A stretch of DNA of 64,000 nt from Cladocopium goreaui. Taxonomy: Eukaryota > Sar > Dinophyceae > Suessiales > Symbiodiniaceae. The DNA lies in NCBI GenBank assembly GCA_947184155.2, contig CAMXCT020000314.1, positions 27,986 through 91,985 on the forward strand. The letters run 5' to 3'. This document shows positions 20,070 to 32,091 of the stretch, one piece after another. The first letter of the stretch is position 1. Each line of letters opens with the position of its first letter. The translations under genes were made by a program, and so were the position numbers. The notes under the pieces were generated by a model. The model was given only the letters and a program-made list of their open reading frames with translations, ran no database searches and was not told where the DNA came from.

Positions 20070-21125
20070 GTTGGATGTAAAAGGGTGTGAGTGTAAGAGT
20101 GTAAGCGTTTGTGTGTAAGAGGGTCTGTGTGTAAATGGGGTCCGTGTGTCGCAGCTTCTGTGTGTCAAAGGGTTTCTGTGTCAAAGTGTTTGTGTGTAAA
20201 AGGGTTTGTGTGTAAAAGTTTCTGTCTGTGTGTAAGAGGGTCTGTGTGTAAAAGTGTTTGTGTGCAAAAGGGTGTGTGTGTGTGTGTCTGTGTGTGTGTG
20301 TAAAAGTGTCTGAGTGTAAAAGCTTCTGTGTGTAAAAGTGTTTGTGTGTAGAAGTGTTTCTGTGTAAAGATGTTTGTGTGTAAAAGTGTTTGTGTGTAAA
20401 AGTGAATCTGTGTAAAAGGGTTTGTGTGTAAAAGCTTCTGTGTGTAAAAGTGATTGTGTGTAAAAGTGCTTGTGTGTAAAACCATCTGTGTGTAAAAGCG
20501 TCTGTGTGTAAAAGTGTTTCTGCGTAAAAGTGTTTGTATGTAAAACCGTCTGTGTGTAAAAGCGTCTTTGTGTAAAAGCTTCTGCGTGTAAAAGCGTCTG
20601 TGTGTAAAAGTGTTTGTGTGTAAAAGTGTAAAAGTGCCTGTGTGTAAAAGCGTCTATGTGTAAAAGCTTCTGTGTGTAAAAGCTTTTGTGTGTAAAAGCG
20701 TCTGCGTGTAAACGCTTCTGTGTGTAAAAGCTCCTGTGTGTAAAAGCTCCTGTGTGTAAAAGGGTCTTTGTTAAAAGGGTCTGCGTGTAAAAGGGTCTGT
20801 GTGTAAAAGCGTCTGTGTGTAAAAATGTCTGTGTGTAAAAGCGTCTGTGTAAAAGCGTATGTGTGTAAAAGCTTCTGTATGTAAAAGCTTCTGTGGGTAA
20901 AAGCTTTGTGTGTAAAAGCGTCTGTGTAAAAGCGTCTGTGTGTAAAAGCTTTTGTGTGTACAAGCGTCTGTGTGTAAAAGGGTCTGTGTGTGAAAGTGCC
21001 TGTATGTAAAAGCTTCTGTGTGTGAAAGCTTTGGTGTGTAAAAGCTTCTGTGTGTAAAAGCTTCTGTGTGTAAAAGCTTTTGTGTGTAAAAGCGTCTGTG
21101 TGTAAAAGCTTCTGTGTGTAAAATT
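20070..21125 (-). repeat. 16 bp tandem array (reverse complement of the 14.3 kb array)
   Basis: About 60 units of GCTTCTGTGTGTAAAA and close variants. Seen from the minus strand this is TTTTACACACAGAAGC, the same unit as at 14.26-14.87 kb. The long minus-strand frame repeats a 16-residue pattern every 48 bases and is treated as an artefact. Confidence 0.9.
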
Positions 21126-21129
21126 GTTT

Positions 21130-21918
21130 GCGATGCAAACTATTGTCTTGCACTTCTGCTATTTTGTCTTGATACTCCTCTTCTCGACTGCCTATAACAC
21201 ATCTTTAATATATTGTTTTGTAATATGGTGTCTCCATACTAAAGAGAAGACCCTGCTCCTCTACGCTCTCGGGCCATCCGTCGTCTAGTTTAACTTGCAG
21301 CGCATCGCGTTCACAGCGCGGCCGTAGCAGAGCGGCCAAGACGGCAGGAGCGGCGAAAATGCAACATGCTTCCCAGCGCAACGGGCGTCGGCAGCGAAGT
21401 CGTCGAACACGAAGTACCTGACAGGTAGGGATGTCACGATACAGAGGACAGGTCGCAGATGAAAGCATGACACTTGCACATGCGACAGCAACTTGTCTCC
21501 ACACAGCATGTTTTTTTCTTAGATGGCAGCAACCCAGAACACATTCCAAGCGAACAGCAATGATGCGTGATAGCTCAGCGGCAGCAAAGCCCAGGGGCGC
21601 GCGCAGCAGCAAGGCACGCCTTCGGCAACAGGCAGCAAGGTCGTCGAAGTCAAAGAGGTACCTGCCATACCAAGAGTCACAACAAAAGCATACAAAAGTT
21701 TTTCGAGCCGACACCGCCAAGCAGGTGTTCCTCGGGAACACTGCGGATCACCACCTCAGGATCTTTTCAAACGCAGCCAGGCGGTATTTCGCAAGCAAGC
21801 ACCAACGACACAGAGGCCAAGTGTGAGACAAAGCACAAAAACGTCGCAATCGCACGCGACACGGGGCCAAGCCGCCGGATGTGCGTGGGGCTCCATCTGT
21901 CTGACCGACATCAACTGG
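21130..21918. other. No firm gene; two-copy repeat
   Basis: Two similar blocks of about 100 bp, around 21310-21430 and 21560-21665, share CAGC..AAG/GTCGTCGAA..C..A..AGTACCTG. Frames open on both strands through this GC-rich stretch, but none has a recognisable domain. Confidence 0.35.
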
Positions 21919-22437
21919 TCACGTCACACAAACGCCGCATAACATGGCCGGCAACTCTCCCAGCTCAACTTCATCCAGTTCACCCGGCTCGCAAGTGAAC
22001 ACAAGTTCTCGAAGAGCAAACATTGGCATGGCGCACGGTAGCTCATTTCGCTTCGCTCCCGCGGTAATCAAGATCCGTGGAGAAGCAGAACCGGCTTTCG
22101 TGTGCACAAGCAACAAAACGAGTTTGGTCTCTTTTCTCTCTGGCGCAACACAAGAAAGGGCGGTATCTGGAAATACTTTCTCCTTGCCGTGAAACACCTC
22201 AAAGCGGTGACCCAACAGCTGCTCCAACTTGTTCAACGCTGGATGTCTCCACAGTTGCATACTCCAAGACACACCAGATTTCAGGCGCATGGCGCCGAGT
22301 TGATTTCCTGACATGGCAAGGATGTCGCACTCCACGTCCGCTTCGGCATGATGCATGGCTTCTTGATTCTGCAGCTTCACATCCGCCAAAACTTTCACGG
22401 GCAGACATGTCAGCGCCATTTGACAGTAGATGCCCAT
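21919..22437 (-). CDS. Small protein with a possible ubiquitin-like N-terminal half
   Basis: 172 residues from ATG 22437-22435 to TGA 21921-21919. Residues about 35-110 read DILAMSGNQLGAMRL, a short helix-like stretch, LGHRFEVFHGKEKVFPDTAL and KLVLLLV. This is the strand-helix-strand pattern of a ubiquitin-like fold, which often opens dinoflagellate proteins. The C-terminal third is acidic (CEPGELDEVELGEL). Amino-acid usage is protein-like, unlike surrounding repeats. An intron inside the frame is possible. Upstream DNA holds a two-copy repeat (near 22540-22620 and 22690-22770) and a CACTCTCCA array. The fold is an inference from pattern only. Confidence 0.45.
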   Translation of the reverse strand: MGIYCQMALTCLPVKVLADVKLQNQEAMHHAEADVECDILAMSGNQLGAMRLKSGVSWSMQLWRHPALNKLEQLLGHRFEVFHGKEKVFPDTALSCVAPERKETKLVLLLVHTKAGSASPRILITAGAKRNELPCAMPMFALRELVFTCEPGELDEVELGELPAMLCGVCVT

Positions 22438-22454
22438 AATCCTATCTTCACACT

Positions 22455-22530
22455 TCACGTTCCACACTCCACTCTCCACTCTCCACACTCTCCACTCCAC
22501 ACTCTCCACTCTACACTGCACACTCCACAC
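22455..22530 (+). repeat. CACTCTCCA-type short tandem repeat
   Basis: Repeated (CTCCACACTCTCCA) units over about 75 bp. Confidence 0.8.
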
Positions 22531-22944
22531 TCTCGCATAAAACTTCCCATAGGCACAGTGTTGCGACGACAGCGCGACGAAATTTTGACGACAAGCCCTC
22601 GTGCCACAAAGCCTCACGCTTGCCACGCCGAAATGGACTCTCACAACGTCAAAACATCCAAAAAAAACAACAATTTTGTGCCAATTCCAATAGGCACAGC
22701 GTCGCGACGAAAATTTCGCTAAATGTTGACGGCGAGCCTGAATGCCACAAAGTCTCACGCCTGCCGCGCGAACTGCGCTTTCACAACTTCACAAACAGCA
22801 TCTTCTGTGACATTTCCCATAGACAGTGTGATCGCCGAAAAGAAGAAAACAGGCTGCAAACAGTCCTCAACCCCCAGACCCCCTACCAAGAAAACAAGAA
22901 CCCTTCGCTACGCATTCGGGAAAACAAAAACAAACCACTAGATG

Positions 22945-23065
22945 CACCAAACCTGCACAGGCACCAAAAAAGCAAAAAACAAAACAAATCCAGGAACTAT
23001 GGATCCACTTCTGAGTAGTTGCTAGATTTTTTGTTTTGTTTGGTGCCTGTGCATGTTTGGTGCCT
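22945..23065. repeat. Inverted pair of the CCAAACCTGCACAGGCACC motif
   Basis: CCAAACCTGCACAGGCACCA at about 22948 is followed some 90 bp on by its near reverse complement TTTGGTGCCTGTGCATGTTTGG at about 23039-23060. The AC-rich and T-rich inner flanks also pair, so the DNA could fold into a hairpin. A third copy lies at about 18577. Confidence 0.7.
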
Positions 23066-23439
23066 CTAGCGATTTTTTTTTATTTTTTTTTAGTGGTGTC
23101 TGTCAATGCTTTTGTATACTTCATTTCAAGATCATGATGAAAAATTGCATTTTACCAGGGTTTCAGTCCCTCCGATTGCATAAATTATCGGTATTTATAG
23201 TTCGGTATGATTATTTTTAATGAATTCATTCCTCCACGGGGTGCCGCTCTACAGATTGTATATATATATATATGGGAGCCGTCCAAAAACCCCAGAAAGG
23301 TTTTTAGTAAAGGACCTATTCTCGCATTTTTCCCATGGTCTAAAACCTGCATCGCGCAAGTTTCGCGCAAGGGCGGCCCAAGGTACGCGCAAGTACTATT
23401 GTTATCATTATTACAAGTACTATTTTTAGTTAACATTTT

Positions 23440-23522
23440 GATTACTACTACTACTACGACGACTACTACTACTACTACCACTACTACCACTACTACCACT
23501 ACCACTACCACTACCACTACCA

Positions 23523-23560
<38 letters not shown>

Positions 23561-23638
23561 GCTACTGCTACTACTACTACATTACCACTACTATTACTAC
23601 TACTACTACTACTAATAACTACTAACTACTAACTACTA

Positions 23639-23710
<72 letters not shown>

Positions 23711-23751
23711 ACGACTACGACTACGATTATACGACTACGACTACGACTACG

Positions 23752-23795
<44 letters not shown>

Positions 23796-23805
23796 CGTAT
23801 CTGAT
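23440..23805. repeat. (TAC/CTA)n trinucleotide tract with (CTACGA)n core
   Basis: Over 350 bp of TAC repeats with ACC variants, a short AACTACT section and a central CGACTA hexamer run at about 23689-23755. Frames reading poly-Thr or poly-Val here are artefacts. Confidence 0.95.
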
Positions 23806-24070
23806 TTAGATCTTAAATATTAATATCTCGAGTTGATAAACATAGATAACCAGGGTGGTAAATAGGCCATCCAAAGAAAAAGGAGCAGATAGATAGATAA
23901 ATAGATAGATAGATAGATAGAGATAAAGCAGCCAACGCGGTCCGGAAGACATGCAGCAGCAGTCCGGAGATGGTAAGCAGGAAGGTGTTTCAGAGTGGTT
24001 TCAGACCTCTTTTGGGCTTGTTTTTTGGGTACCCCCAGCTTTGGGAGATGAAAAAAGAAAGAGAAAAGGT

Positions 24071-24111
<41 letters not shown>

Positions 24112-24486
24112 GGAAGAGGGAAAGAGAGAGAGAGAGGAAGATGGAAGATGGAGACAAACAGAAGGCGAGAGGGAGAGAGAGAGAGAGACAGAGAGAGGAA
24201 GAGGGAGAGGAGAGAGAGAGCGTTGTAAATGGTGAGCAGCGGGGTGTTTCAGAGTGGTTTCAGACCTCTTTTTGTCCGTAGGCTACCTCAGCTTTGGAGA
24301 AAAAACAGGAAAAAACGGGAAAAGAAAGAAGAGAAGGGAGAAAGAGACAGAGAGAAAGAAGAAGTCTTGAGACGGTGAGCAGGAAGATGTGTCGAACTGG
24401 TTTCAGACCTCTTTTGGGGCCGGTTATGGGGCTACCTAGTTCTTAAGACATCCAAAAGAAGGGACTCAAAACAGATTGTACTTGAA

Positions 24487-25075
24487 ACACTGCGGTCCGG
24501 AAAGACGTGCAACGGTCCGGAAAAGCAAGCACCCAAAACGTACTCTAATCGTAGCGATTGCGGTCCGGAAAGGCATGCAGCGGTCCGGAAAAGCGAGCAC
24601 CCAAAACGCACTCTAATTGTAGACATTGCGGTCCGGAAAGATGAGCAGCGGTCCGGAAAAGCAAGCACCCAAAACGTACTCTAATTGTAGCCATTGTGGT
24701 CCGGAAAGACCTGCAGCGGTCCGGAAAAGCAAGCACCCAAAACGTACTCTAATTGTAGCCATTGTGGTCCGGAAAGACATGCAGCGGTCCGGAAAAGCAA
24801 GCACCCAAAAGCCATTGTGGTACCTCTAATTAATTGTAGCCATTGTGGTCCGGAAAGACCTGCAGCGGTCCGGAAAAGCAAGCACCCAAAAAGTACTCTA
24901 ATTGTAGATATCGCGGTCCGGAAAGACCTGCAGCGGTCCGGAAAAGCAAGCACCCAAAACGTACTCTAATTGTAGATATCGCGGTCCGGAAAGACGTGCA
25001 GCGGTCCGGTAAAGCAAGCACCCAAAACGTACTCTTATTGTAGACATTACGGTCCGAAAGACATGCAGCGGTCGG
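24487..25075 (+). repeat. 68 bp tandem array, left arm
   Basis: About eight and a half units containing two GGTCCGGAAA boxes, AAGCAAGCACCCAAAACGTA and CTCTAATTGTAG. One unit near 24810-24840 is rearranged. Open frames are due to low stop content. Confidence 0.9.
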
Positions 25076-25397
25076 GAAAAGAGGATAGCACGAGACAGAG
25101 ATGGAGACAAACAGAAGGCGAGAGAGAGAGAGAGAGAGACAGAGAGACAGAGAGACAGAGAGACAGAGAGACAAAGAGAGGAAGAGGGAGAGGAGAGAGA
25201 GAGCGTTGTAAATGGTGAGCAGCGGGTGTTTCAGAGTGGTTTCAGACCTCTTTTTGTCCTTAGGCTACCTCAGCTTTGGAGAAAAAACAGGAAAGAACGG
25301 GAAAAGAAAGAAGAGAAGGGAGAAAGAGAGGAGAGACAAAGCAAGCACCCAAAACGTACTCTAATTGTAGCCATTGTGGTCCGGAAAGACCTGCAGC

Positions 25398-26040
25398 AGT
25401 CCTAATGTCTACAATTAGAATACTTTTTTTTGGGTGCTTGCTTTTCAAGACCGCTGCAGGTCTTTCCGGACCACAATGGCTACAATTAGAGTACGTTTTG
25501 GGTGCTTGCTTTTCCGGACCGCTGCATGTCTTTCTGGACCGCGATATCTACAATTAGAGTACGTTTTAAGTGCTTGCTTTTCCGGACCGCTGCGCGTCTT
25601 TCCGGACCGTAGTGTCTACAATAAGAGTACGTTTTGGGTGCTTGCTTTTCCGGACCGCTGCAGGTCTTTCTGGACCACAATGGCTACAATTAGAGTACGT
25701 TTTGGGTGCTTGCTTTTCCGGACCGCTGCAGGTCTTTCCGGACCGCGATATCTATAATTAGAGTACGTTTTGGGTGCTTGCTTTTCCGGACCGCTGCATG
25801 TCTTTCCGGGCCGCAATGGCTACAATTAGAATACGTTTTGGGTGCTTGCTTTTCCGGACCGCTGCGTGTCTTTCCGGACCGCAATGTCTACAATTAGAGT
25901 GCGTTTTGGGTGCTCGCTTTTCCGGACCGCTGCATGCCTTTCCGGACCGCAATCGCTACGATTAGAGTACGTTTTGGGTGCTTGCTTTTCCGGACCGTTG
26001 CACATCTTTCCGGACCGCATGTGTTTCAAGTACAATCTGT
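25398..26040 (-). repeat. 68 bp tandem array, right arm (inverted)
   Basis: About nine units of the left-arm repeat in reverse complement, with similar divergence between units. Arms and units therefore differ by point changes and are not a perfect recent palindrome. Confidence 0.9.
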
Positions 26041-26829
26041 TTTGAGCCCCTTCTTTTGGATGTCTTAAGAACTAGGTAGCCCCATAACCGGCCCCAAAAG
26101 AGGTCTGAAACCAGTTCGACACATCTTCCTGCTCACCGTCTCAAGACTTCTTCTTTCTCTCTGTCTCTTTCTCCCTTCTCTTCTTTCTTTTCCTGTTCTT
26201 TCCTGTTTTTTCTCCAAAGCTGAGGTAGCCTACGGACAAAAAGAGGTCTGAAACCACTCTGAAACACCCCGCTGCTCACCATTTACAACGCTCTCTCTCT
26301 TTCCTCTCCCTCTTCCTCTCTCTGTCTCTCTCTCTCTCTCTCTCGCCTTCTGTTTGTCTCCGTCTTCCATCTTCCATCTTCCTCTCTCTCTCTCTCTCTC
26401 TTTCCCTCTTCCTCTCTCTGTCTCTCTCTCTCTCTCTCTCTTTCTCCACCTTTTCTCTTTCTTTTTTCATCTCCCAAAGCTGGGGGTACCCAAAAAACAA
26501 GCCCAAAAGAGGTCTGAAACCACTCTGAAACACCTTCCTGCTCACCATCTCCGGGCTGCTGCTGCATGTCTTCCGGACCGCGTTGGCTGCTTTATCTCTA
26601 TCTATCTATCTATCTATTCTAATCTATTCTAATCTAATCTAATCTAATCTAATCTAATCTATCTATCTATCTATCTGCTCTTTAAATGTATTTCCTTGTA
26701 TGTTGTGTTCAAGTCTTTTCTGTCTGTAAATTGTTCTTTTCATCAAGGTCAGCTAGACCCCCCGAAGGGGTCTGAAACCACTCTGAAACCGCTCTGAAAC
26801 CACAGAAGTTCAACACGTGCAGAGCTACT

Positions 26830-27750
26830 TCCCAGTACTACTTCCCAGTACTACTGTGTACTAGAAAGCTTGCACAAACCACTTCCCAGTACTACTGTGT
26901 ACTACAAAGCTTGCACAAACTACTTCCCAGTACTACTTTGTACTACAAAGCTTGCACAAACTTCCCAGTACGACTGTGTACTACAAAGCTTGCACACACC
27001 ACTTCCCAGTACTACTTTGTACTACAAAGCTTGCACAAACTACTTCCCAGTACTACTGTGTACTACAAAGCTTGCACACACCACTTCCCAGTACTACTTT
27101 GTACTACAAAGCTTGCACAAACTACTTCCCAGTACTACTTTGTTACTACAAAGCTTGCACAAAACACTTCCCAGTACTACTTTGTACTACAAAGCTTGCA
27201 CAAAGCACTTCCCAGTACTACTTTGTACTACAAAGCTTGCACAAAGCACTTCCCAGTACTACTTTGTACTACAAAGCTTGCACAAAGCACTTCCCAGTAC
27301 TACTGTGTACTACAAGCTTGCACAAAGCACTTCCCAGTACTACTGTGTACTACAAAGCTTGCACAAAGCACTTCCCAGTACTACTTTGTACTACAAAGCT
27401 TGCACAAACTACTTCCCAGTACTACTTTGTACTGCAAAGCTTGCACAAAGCACTTCCCAGTACTACTTTGTACTACAGAGCTTGCACAAAGCACTTCCCA
27501 GTACTACTGTGTACTACAAAGCTTGCACAAAGCACTTCCCAGTACTACTTTGTACTACAAAGCTTGCACAAAGCACTTCCCAGTACTACTGTGTACTACA
27601 AAGCTTGCACAAACTACTTCCCAGTACTACTTTGCACTACAAAGCTTGCACAAACTACTTCCCAATACTACTTTGTACTACAAAGCTTGCACAAACTACT
27701 TCCCAGTACTACTGTGCACTACAAAGCTTGCACAAACTACTTCCCAGTAC
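26830..27750 (+). repeat. 41 bp tandem array, about 22 units
   Basis: The unit is ACTTCCCAGTACTACTTTGT followed by ACTACAAAGCTTGCACAAACT, with small variation (TTTGT/TGTGT, AAACT/AAGCA). One unit near 26960 has lost bases and a few differ by a single base. 41 is not a multiple of three, yet all three plus frames stay open for most of the array. Confidence 0.95.
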
Positions 27751-27759
27751 GAAATACTA

Positions 27760-30460
27760 AGTGAATACTAAATATTTAACATTCGAAAACAAGTACGAGA
27801 ATAATGATGAAAAACAACTGAAATGATGAAAGTGATCCGGGAGTGTGGTCGCGCAAGAAACGCGCAAGGTTGGCGCAAGCTCGGCCCAAGAGGCCTTTGT
27901 GGGAACAGTAATTTAGGACAACCCCCATATATATGTAATTTGTGTGCAATCAAATTTTTACACGTCTATAAAATCACAGGGGTCTTTGAGGAAGCTGCGC
28001 ACGACGGCGCCCACGGACTACCCCAGGTACGTTTGCACAGGAACGACGCAGCATCTTCGCTGGCCGCTGACTGCAAAGTTCCTCAGCGCCCCCTGCAAAT
28101 CTAAGCGTGTAACACATCAGTCCGTGCAAGTCAACGTGCTGCGTGCCACTTGAGACACCATGCCCTGTGTAAGAAGGGGGCCCACGCGCATATTACACCG
28201 GCGCACGAGCAACGCCGAAAACAAGAGGCGTTTAGGGGCTAAGGTTAACGGATTCCAACCAAAACCACGCAAAGAGCCGCGGCAGCACCTGAAGGGCTCT
28301 CAGTGTTCAACACCACCCGTACATCCTCAAATTAAGTTCGATTCACACTTGAACCTCACCAAAACAATCAAGAGAAGGTGGGCCACACCTACTACAAGAT
28401 GAACCTGCCTGACAAGAATTTGCTGCAATTTGTCACTGGCTCAAACGGCCAGGTGCTTCCAATGGCTCGACGTTTGGCAAGGGGGGTGGTGGTGAAAAGG
28501 CCGGCAGACACAAAGCACCACCTTCGGCAGTTCTGATTGCTCAGCGCGTCCAAGACTTCGAGCGACAAAAATGGCAAACAACACAGCGGCGATGGAGTTT
28601 CCCTTTGCGACAAAGTATTCACTATAAAAGCGTAACCTCAGAAATCAAACTATGGAGTTGATTACTACCCTGGACATGATATTGGCCCATAGCACTGTGA
28701 CGAGCGTCCCACATGAGTGACACACTTAGATTGAAAGAAGCCCCCAAAAGTTTTTCATTGGGTTGCAACAGGGCAAAACAACAACGACAGCAGCAACAGC
28801 GGCAACAACAACACCACCCCCCTGCATATACATGAGACATCATGAGACCGTGAGAAAACTGGCAGAATGTGTTTTTTTCCGATGGTACACATGCACATGC
28901 GCCGGGGCACACATTCACACACTTGAGCAACAGCGCGTGCGCGCGCAGCTCCGCCCGAACCTTGTGAACGGTGGCAGCTTGCAACTGTTCCATTTGTTGC
29001 GAAGGCATGGCATGCATCCGACACCTTTGATGAGGAGGAGATGTGCTGCAGCAGTTTGTGGCTATAGCGTATCGCCTGTCCGTGTGTACATGATGTTTTT
29101 CATCGGCGGGGGGTTACCAGGATGTACCACTCATGTTTCATTGCTTTACAGTCAGTTTTCCCCACTTGGCAGCACATATTTTCCCAAATCAAACATAGTA
29201 ATATGGTGGAACAGAAACCTTGCAAAAACATGTGCCAGCGTTGCGATTGCAAAAAAAAAATAGGTTCAAGAGAATCCTTTCCGCAAGGACCAAATCTGAA
29301 CCCAAGGGCGAAGGTGACCGCCAGCGTGCTGCAATGAGATTTTGGGATATTTTGGTTGGTGAATAAGTTCATGTAAACGATCATAAACATTTCCGTTTAA
29401 TGTCCGCTGAAGAGGCGGATGAGCTGTCAGAGTTTTTTGAGGCACAGAATATCGGCATGAGTTTTCTGAGCGTTGTCATTATTTCCAGGTCCAAAGATCA
29501 CTTCAGCCGACATTTTGGATCACTTAAGCCAACCATCTTGGATACTGGATTCACACCTTTAGGGCTCATGTTTAGGGGTGGGGACTGGGGACCACCGGGG
29601 GTACAGGAGGCTTTGGGGGTGAACCACCATCTGAGGGGTTTATCATTAGGGGCGTGGACTGGGACAGGCACGTAAGATAACTGAATCATGCCTGAATGTC
29701 GTGAATGTCCCGATAATAGTCCACCTGTGAAGGTCTGCCAAAATCATGTTTGATCTGATATGTCGATATATCCTGACATATGTGGATCCATGCATGCACC
29801 ACGTTTAAGCTCTTCATCTTTCATGTACGAGTAAGCGAGCCAAAGAAATGCAAGGGAGGGCCTGACCTTGTCCTTCATTCTCAGAATTCTGAGTATTTTC
29901 TGGATATGTTCATGTTTTCTTCTATTTTCTATTCATTTTCTCTTCTGTTCCTTGATCAAGGCCAGGAGGTCCTGAAGCCGAAGAAGGTTATTGTGGAACC
30001 TCGGCGCAGCGCCATGGCATCGGACAATCAACGGAGAAAAAGCCTTCAAGAACCTAATCTTAGGAAATTCATTGAATATTGTGGCAGGGAAATCGCTGGG
30101 GCAGGGGGCGATTCATTCAATAAATTATCTGAAATTGTTTCTTTTTCTTCAAGGGCTTGACATTTGGGCCCCCGTTGTTCCCTTGTGACCCATTAGCAGC
30201 CATGCTGGGCGCACATTGGCGAAGGAAGTTTAGAATGTTTAGAAGTCAAACTTCCAACTTATGGACAGATGCAGCAACAGTTGTGCGAACAGTCAGAGAA
30301 GAGAGAGATGGTCAGCAGAAAGAAGATCAAAGTGTTTGACAAGGTAGAAAAGCCGCGAAACACTGTCTGCGTTTCCCATGTTTCGTGCCTCAGGAGGGTC
30401 GAAGAGTAGGCTCGCTAAAGCGGCGGGTGCGGGGGGTATGTGGTCGGATGAGAGATAAAG
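27760..30460. other. Mostly unassigned; possible isolated exons on plus strand
   Basis: Nothing firm. Possible exons are 29400-29465 (ATG, MSAEEADELSEFFEAQNIGM) and a segment starting at about 29961 after CAAG (GQEVLKPKKVIVEPRR). Both are Glu/Lys-rich and protein-like but short, and they are not joined in a verified frame. A CACAGGGGTCTTTGAGG segment at 27975 ending CCCCAGGTACG could be another exon. The remainder shows no domain. Confidence 0.25.
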
Positions 30461-30464
30461 AAAC

Positions 30465-31345
30465 TGCATGCAGCTGTGGCGTGAAGCGCATGTCGAACTC
30501 AAAATGTTAAAAGCATCACGGGTTCAGAGCAGCATTGAAAAAGCGCGCGCGGCTATCGCGCGAAGAACATTTCTAAGTCAAAATGTTGAAAACACCTCAG
30601 CTCCGGAGCGCTCTTGGAAGTTGAAGTATTCAAGAAGTTCACGCGGCTGTGGCGCGAAGCACATCTGCAAACCAAATTTTAAGAACGCTTCAGCTCCGGA
30701 GCACTTTTGGAAGTTAAGCTATTCAAAAAGTGCACGCGGCTGGCGAAGCACATTTCGAAATGAAAATTGTAAAAGCACTTCAGGTTCGAGCTGTTGAAAA
30801 AGTGCACGCCGCTGTTGCGGGGCTGTTGCGGGAAGCACATTTCGAAGTGAAAATGGTCAAAACACATCAGGTTCGGACACTTCTGGAAGTTGAGCTGTTG
30901 AAAAGTTCATGCGCCTGTGGCGCGAAGCACGTTTCGAAGTGAAAATGGTAAAAACACCTCAGTTCGGAGCACTTCTGGAAGTTGAAATGTTCAAAACGTG
31001 CATGGCGTTGTGGTGCGGAGCACACTTCGAAGTCAACATGTTCGAAGGAAGTTTAGACGTCGAATTTCTGACAACATGGACAGGTGGACAAGCAGAGGCG
31101 AGAAGAGGCAGAGAAGGGACAGAGTCAGAAGACAGAAGATGGCTCCGGAGGGTGAAAAAGTAGAATTGCTAAAGCGGCCCGCGCGGCACACCGTTGTGGC
31201 GCGAAGCACACGGGAAAATGCCAAGAACACCACAAAATGCCAAAACCACACCATGCTCGAACCACTTTTGGAAGTTGAGCTGATCAAAAATTGCATGCCG
31301 TTGTGCACGAAGCACCTTTCGAAGTCAAAATGCTCAAACACCACG
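30465..31345 (+). repeat. Degenerate tandem repeat, unit about 105 bp
   Basis: The series GGCGCGAAGCACATTTCGAA, GTGAAAATGGTAAAAACACC, TCAGGTTCGGAGCACTTCTG, GAAGTTGAGCTGTTGAAAA recurs about seven to eight times with heavy divergence. There is a gap of other sequence at about 31065-31180. Confidence 0.75.
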
Positions 31346-31494
31346 TGTTTGGATCAGTTTTCGATGTCCAATCGTCATTTTTCGTGGCAGGCGCAGGGGA
31401 TTCAGCACCCTGCCAAAAAGTGAGCAATTCGTGGGGGTTTTGCGGCAGTCTCGAAAACGATGGCAGGCGGGAAATTTGAAGAGGATCTGCAAAG

Positions 31495-31830
31495 ATGCAT
31501 TTCGCCTGGCAGGCGCAGTACAAGAGACACCTTGGGAGGGTCAGGGCGCTGATTTGCTGAGAGAGCTTGCATTTTGGAGCATCAGATCTTCAGGTTTGCT
31601 CAGATGATGTTGCAAGACAGGTGCAGCGCCTGGCTTCACTTTTTCGTGGCGGGTGCAGTACTTCAGACAGGTGGAATGGAAAATCACAAAACGCAGTGGC
31701 ACGAGGCCGTCAGCTCTGCACTCAACTGTCCATGTTTGAAATAAGTCGCGTGTGCCAACTTCAACAACTGAGGAAGTCTTGCAGAATTGCTGCGTTTTTG
31801 ATGTTGTCGACTTCCAAGTCACGAAAGGTA
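31495..31830 (+). repeat. Direct repeat R, copy 1
   Basis: Contains GGTCAGGGCGCTGATTTGCTG, GCATTTTGGAGCATCAGATC and TTCAGGTTTGCT. The block recurs at 32755-33030 in the same orientation with scattered substitutions. Both copies contain TGGCAGGCGCA boxes similar to the array at 61.15-62.1 kb. Confidence 0.8.
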
Positions 31831-31949
31831 GCGTCAGCTACCTGAGTTCTCCGTGCTTCAGCACAAGCATAGGGGGTATTGGGGGGCCAGCCCGTGGAAA
31901 ACGTGGAATTCTAGCCGTTATGTATTAGATATCAATTATAACCCCCCCC

Positions 31950-31985
31950 CTCTAAAATGGTCATGGGTTCAATTCCCACGGGTGA
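31950..31985 (+). other. tRNA-like T-arm / Pol III B box relic
   Basis: GGTTCAATTCC (about 31967-31977) matches the B-box consensus GGTTCRANNCC and is flanked by CATG/CACG, giving a T stem with one mismatch. No matching acceptor stem or clear A box was found upstream, so this is not a complete tRNA. It may be the head of a tRNA-derived SINE or a decayed tRNA. Confidence 0.45.
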
Positions 31986-32091
31986 CGCGGTCACGGTCCG
32001 CCACAGTAGAGGCACACTCTCCATGAGGGAGATGTCCCTGTAGTCCAGCATAATTGGTTTGCTTCAGCCTCAATAACAGTTGCTGCAAGGG

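Larger units (their letters stand above)
23882..26681. repeat. 2.8 kb inverted repeat (palindrome) with 68 bp tandem arrays in each arm
   Basis: The left arm (23882 to about 25075) and right arm (about 25398 to 26681) are reverse complements in order: GATA microsatellite, CCGGAAGACATGCAGCAG, a TTTCAGACCTCTTTTGGGC block, AG/CT-rich tracts, a second TTTCAGACCTC block, then the 68 bp array. Paired marks sum to nearly the same value (23997+26521, 24478+26033, 23941+26578), giving a centre near 25.26 kb. The roughly 320 bp spacer contains a further single copy of the outer sequences. It could be a foldback element or an inverted duplication. No transposase frame was found inside. Confidence 0.9.

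Noticed and set aside
19990..21153. 387-codon minus-strand frame
   Set aside because: Translation of the 16 bp array, repeating every 48 bases.
23185..23632. Poly-Thr and poly-Val frames
   Set aside because: Trinucleotide microsatellite.
26870..27771. Three long overlapping plus frames
   Set aside because: 41 bp array read in three frames. No evidence that any is translated.
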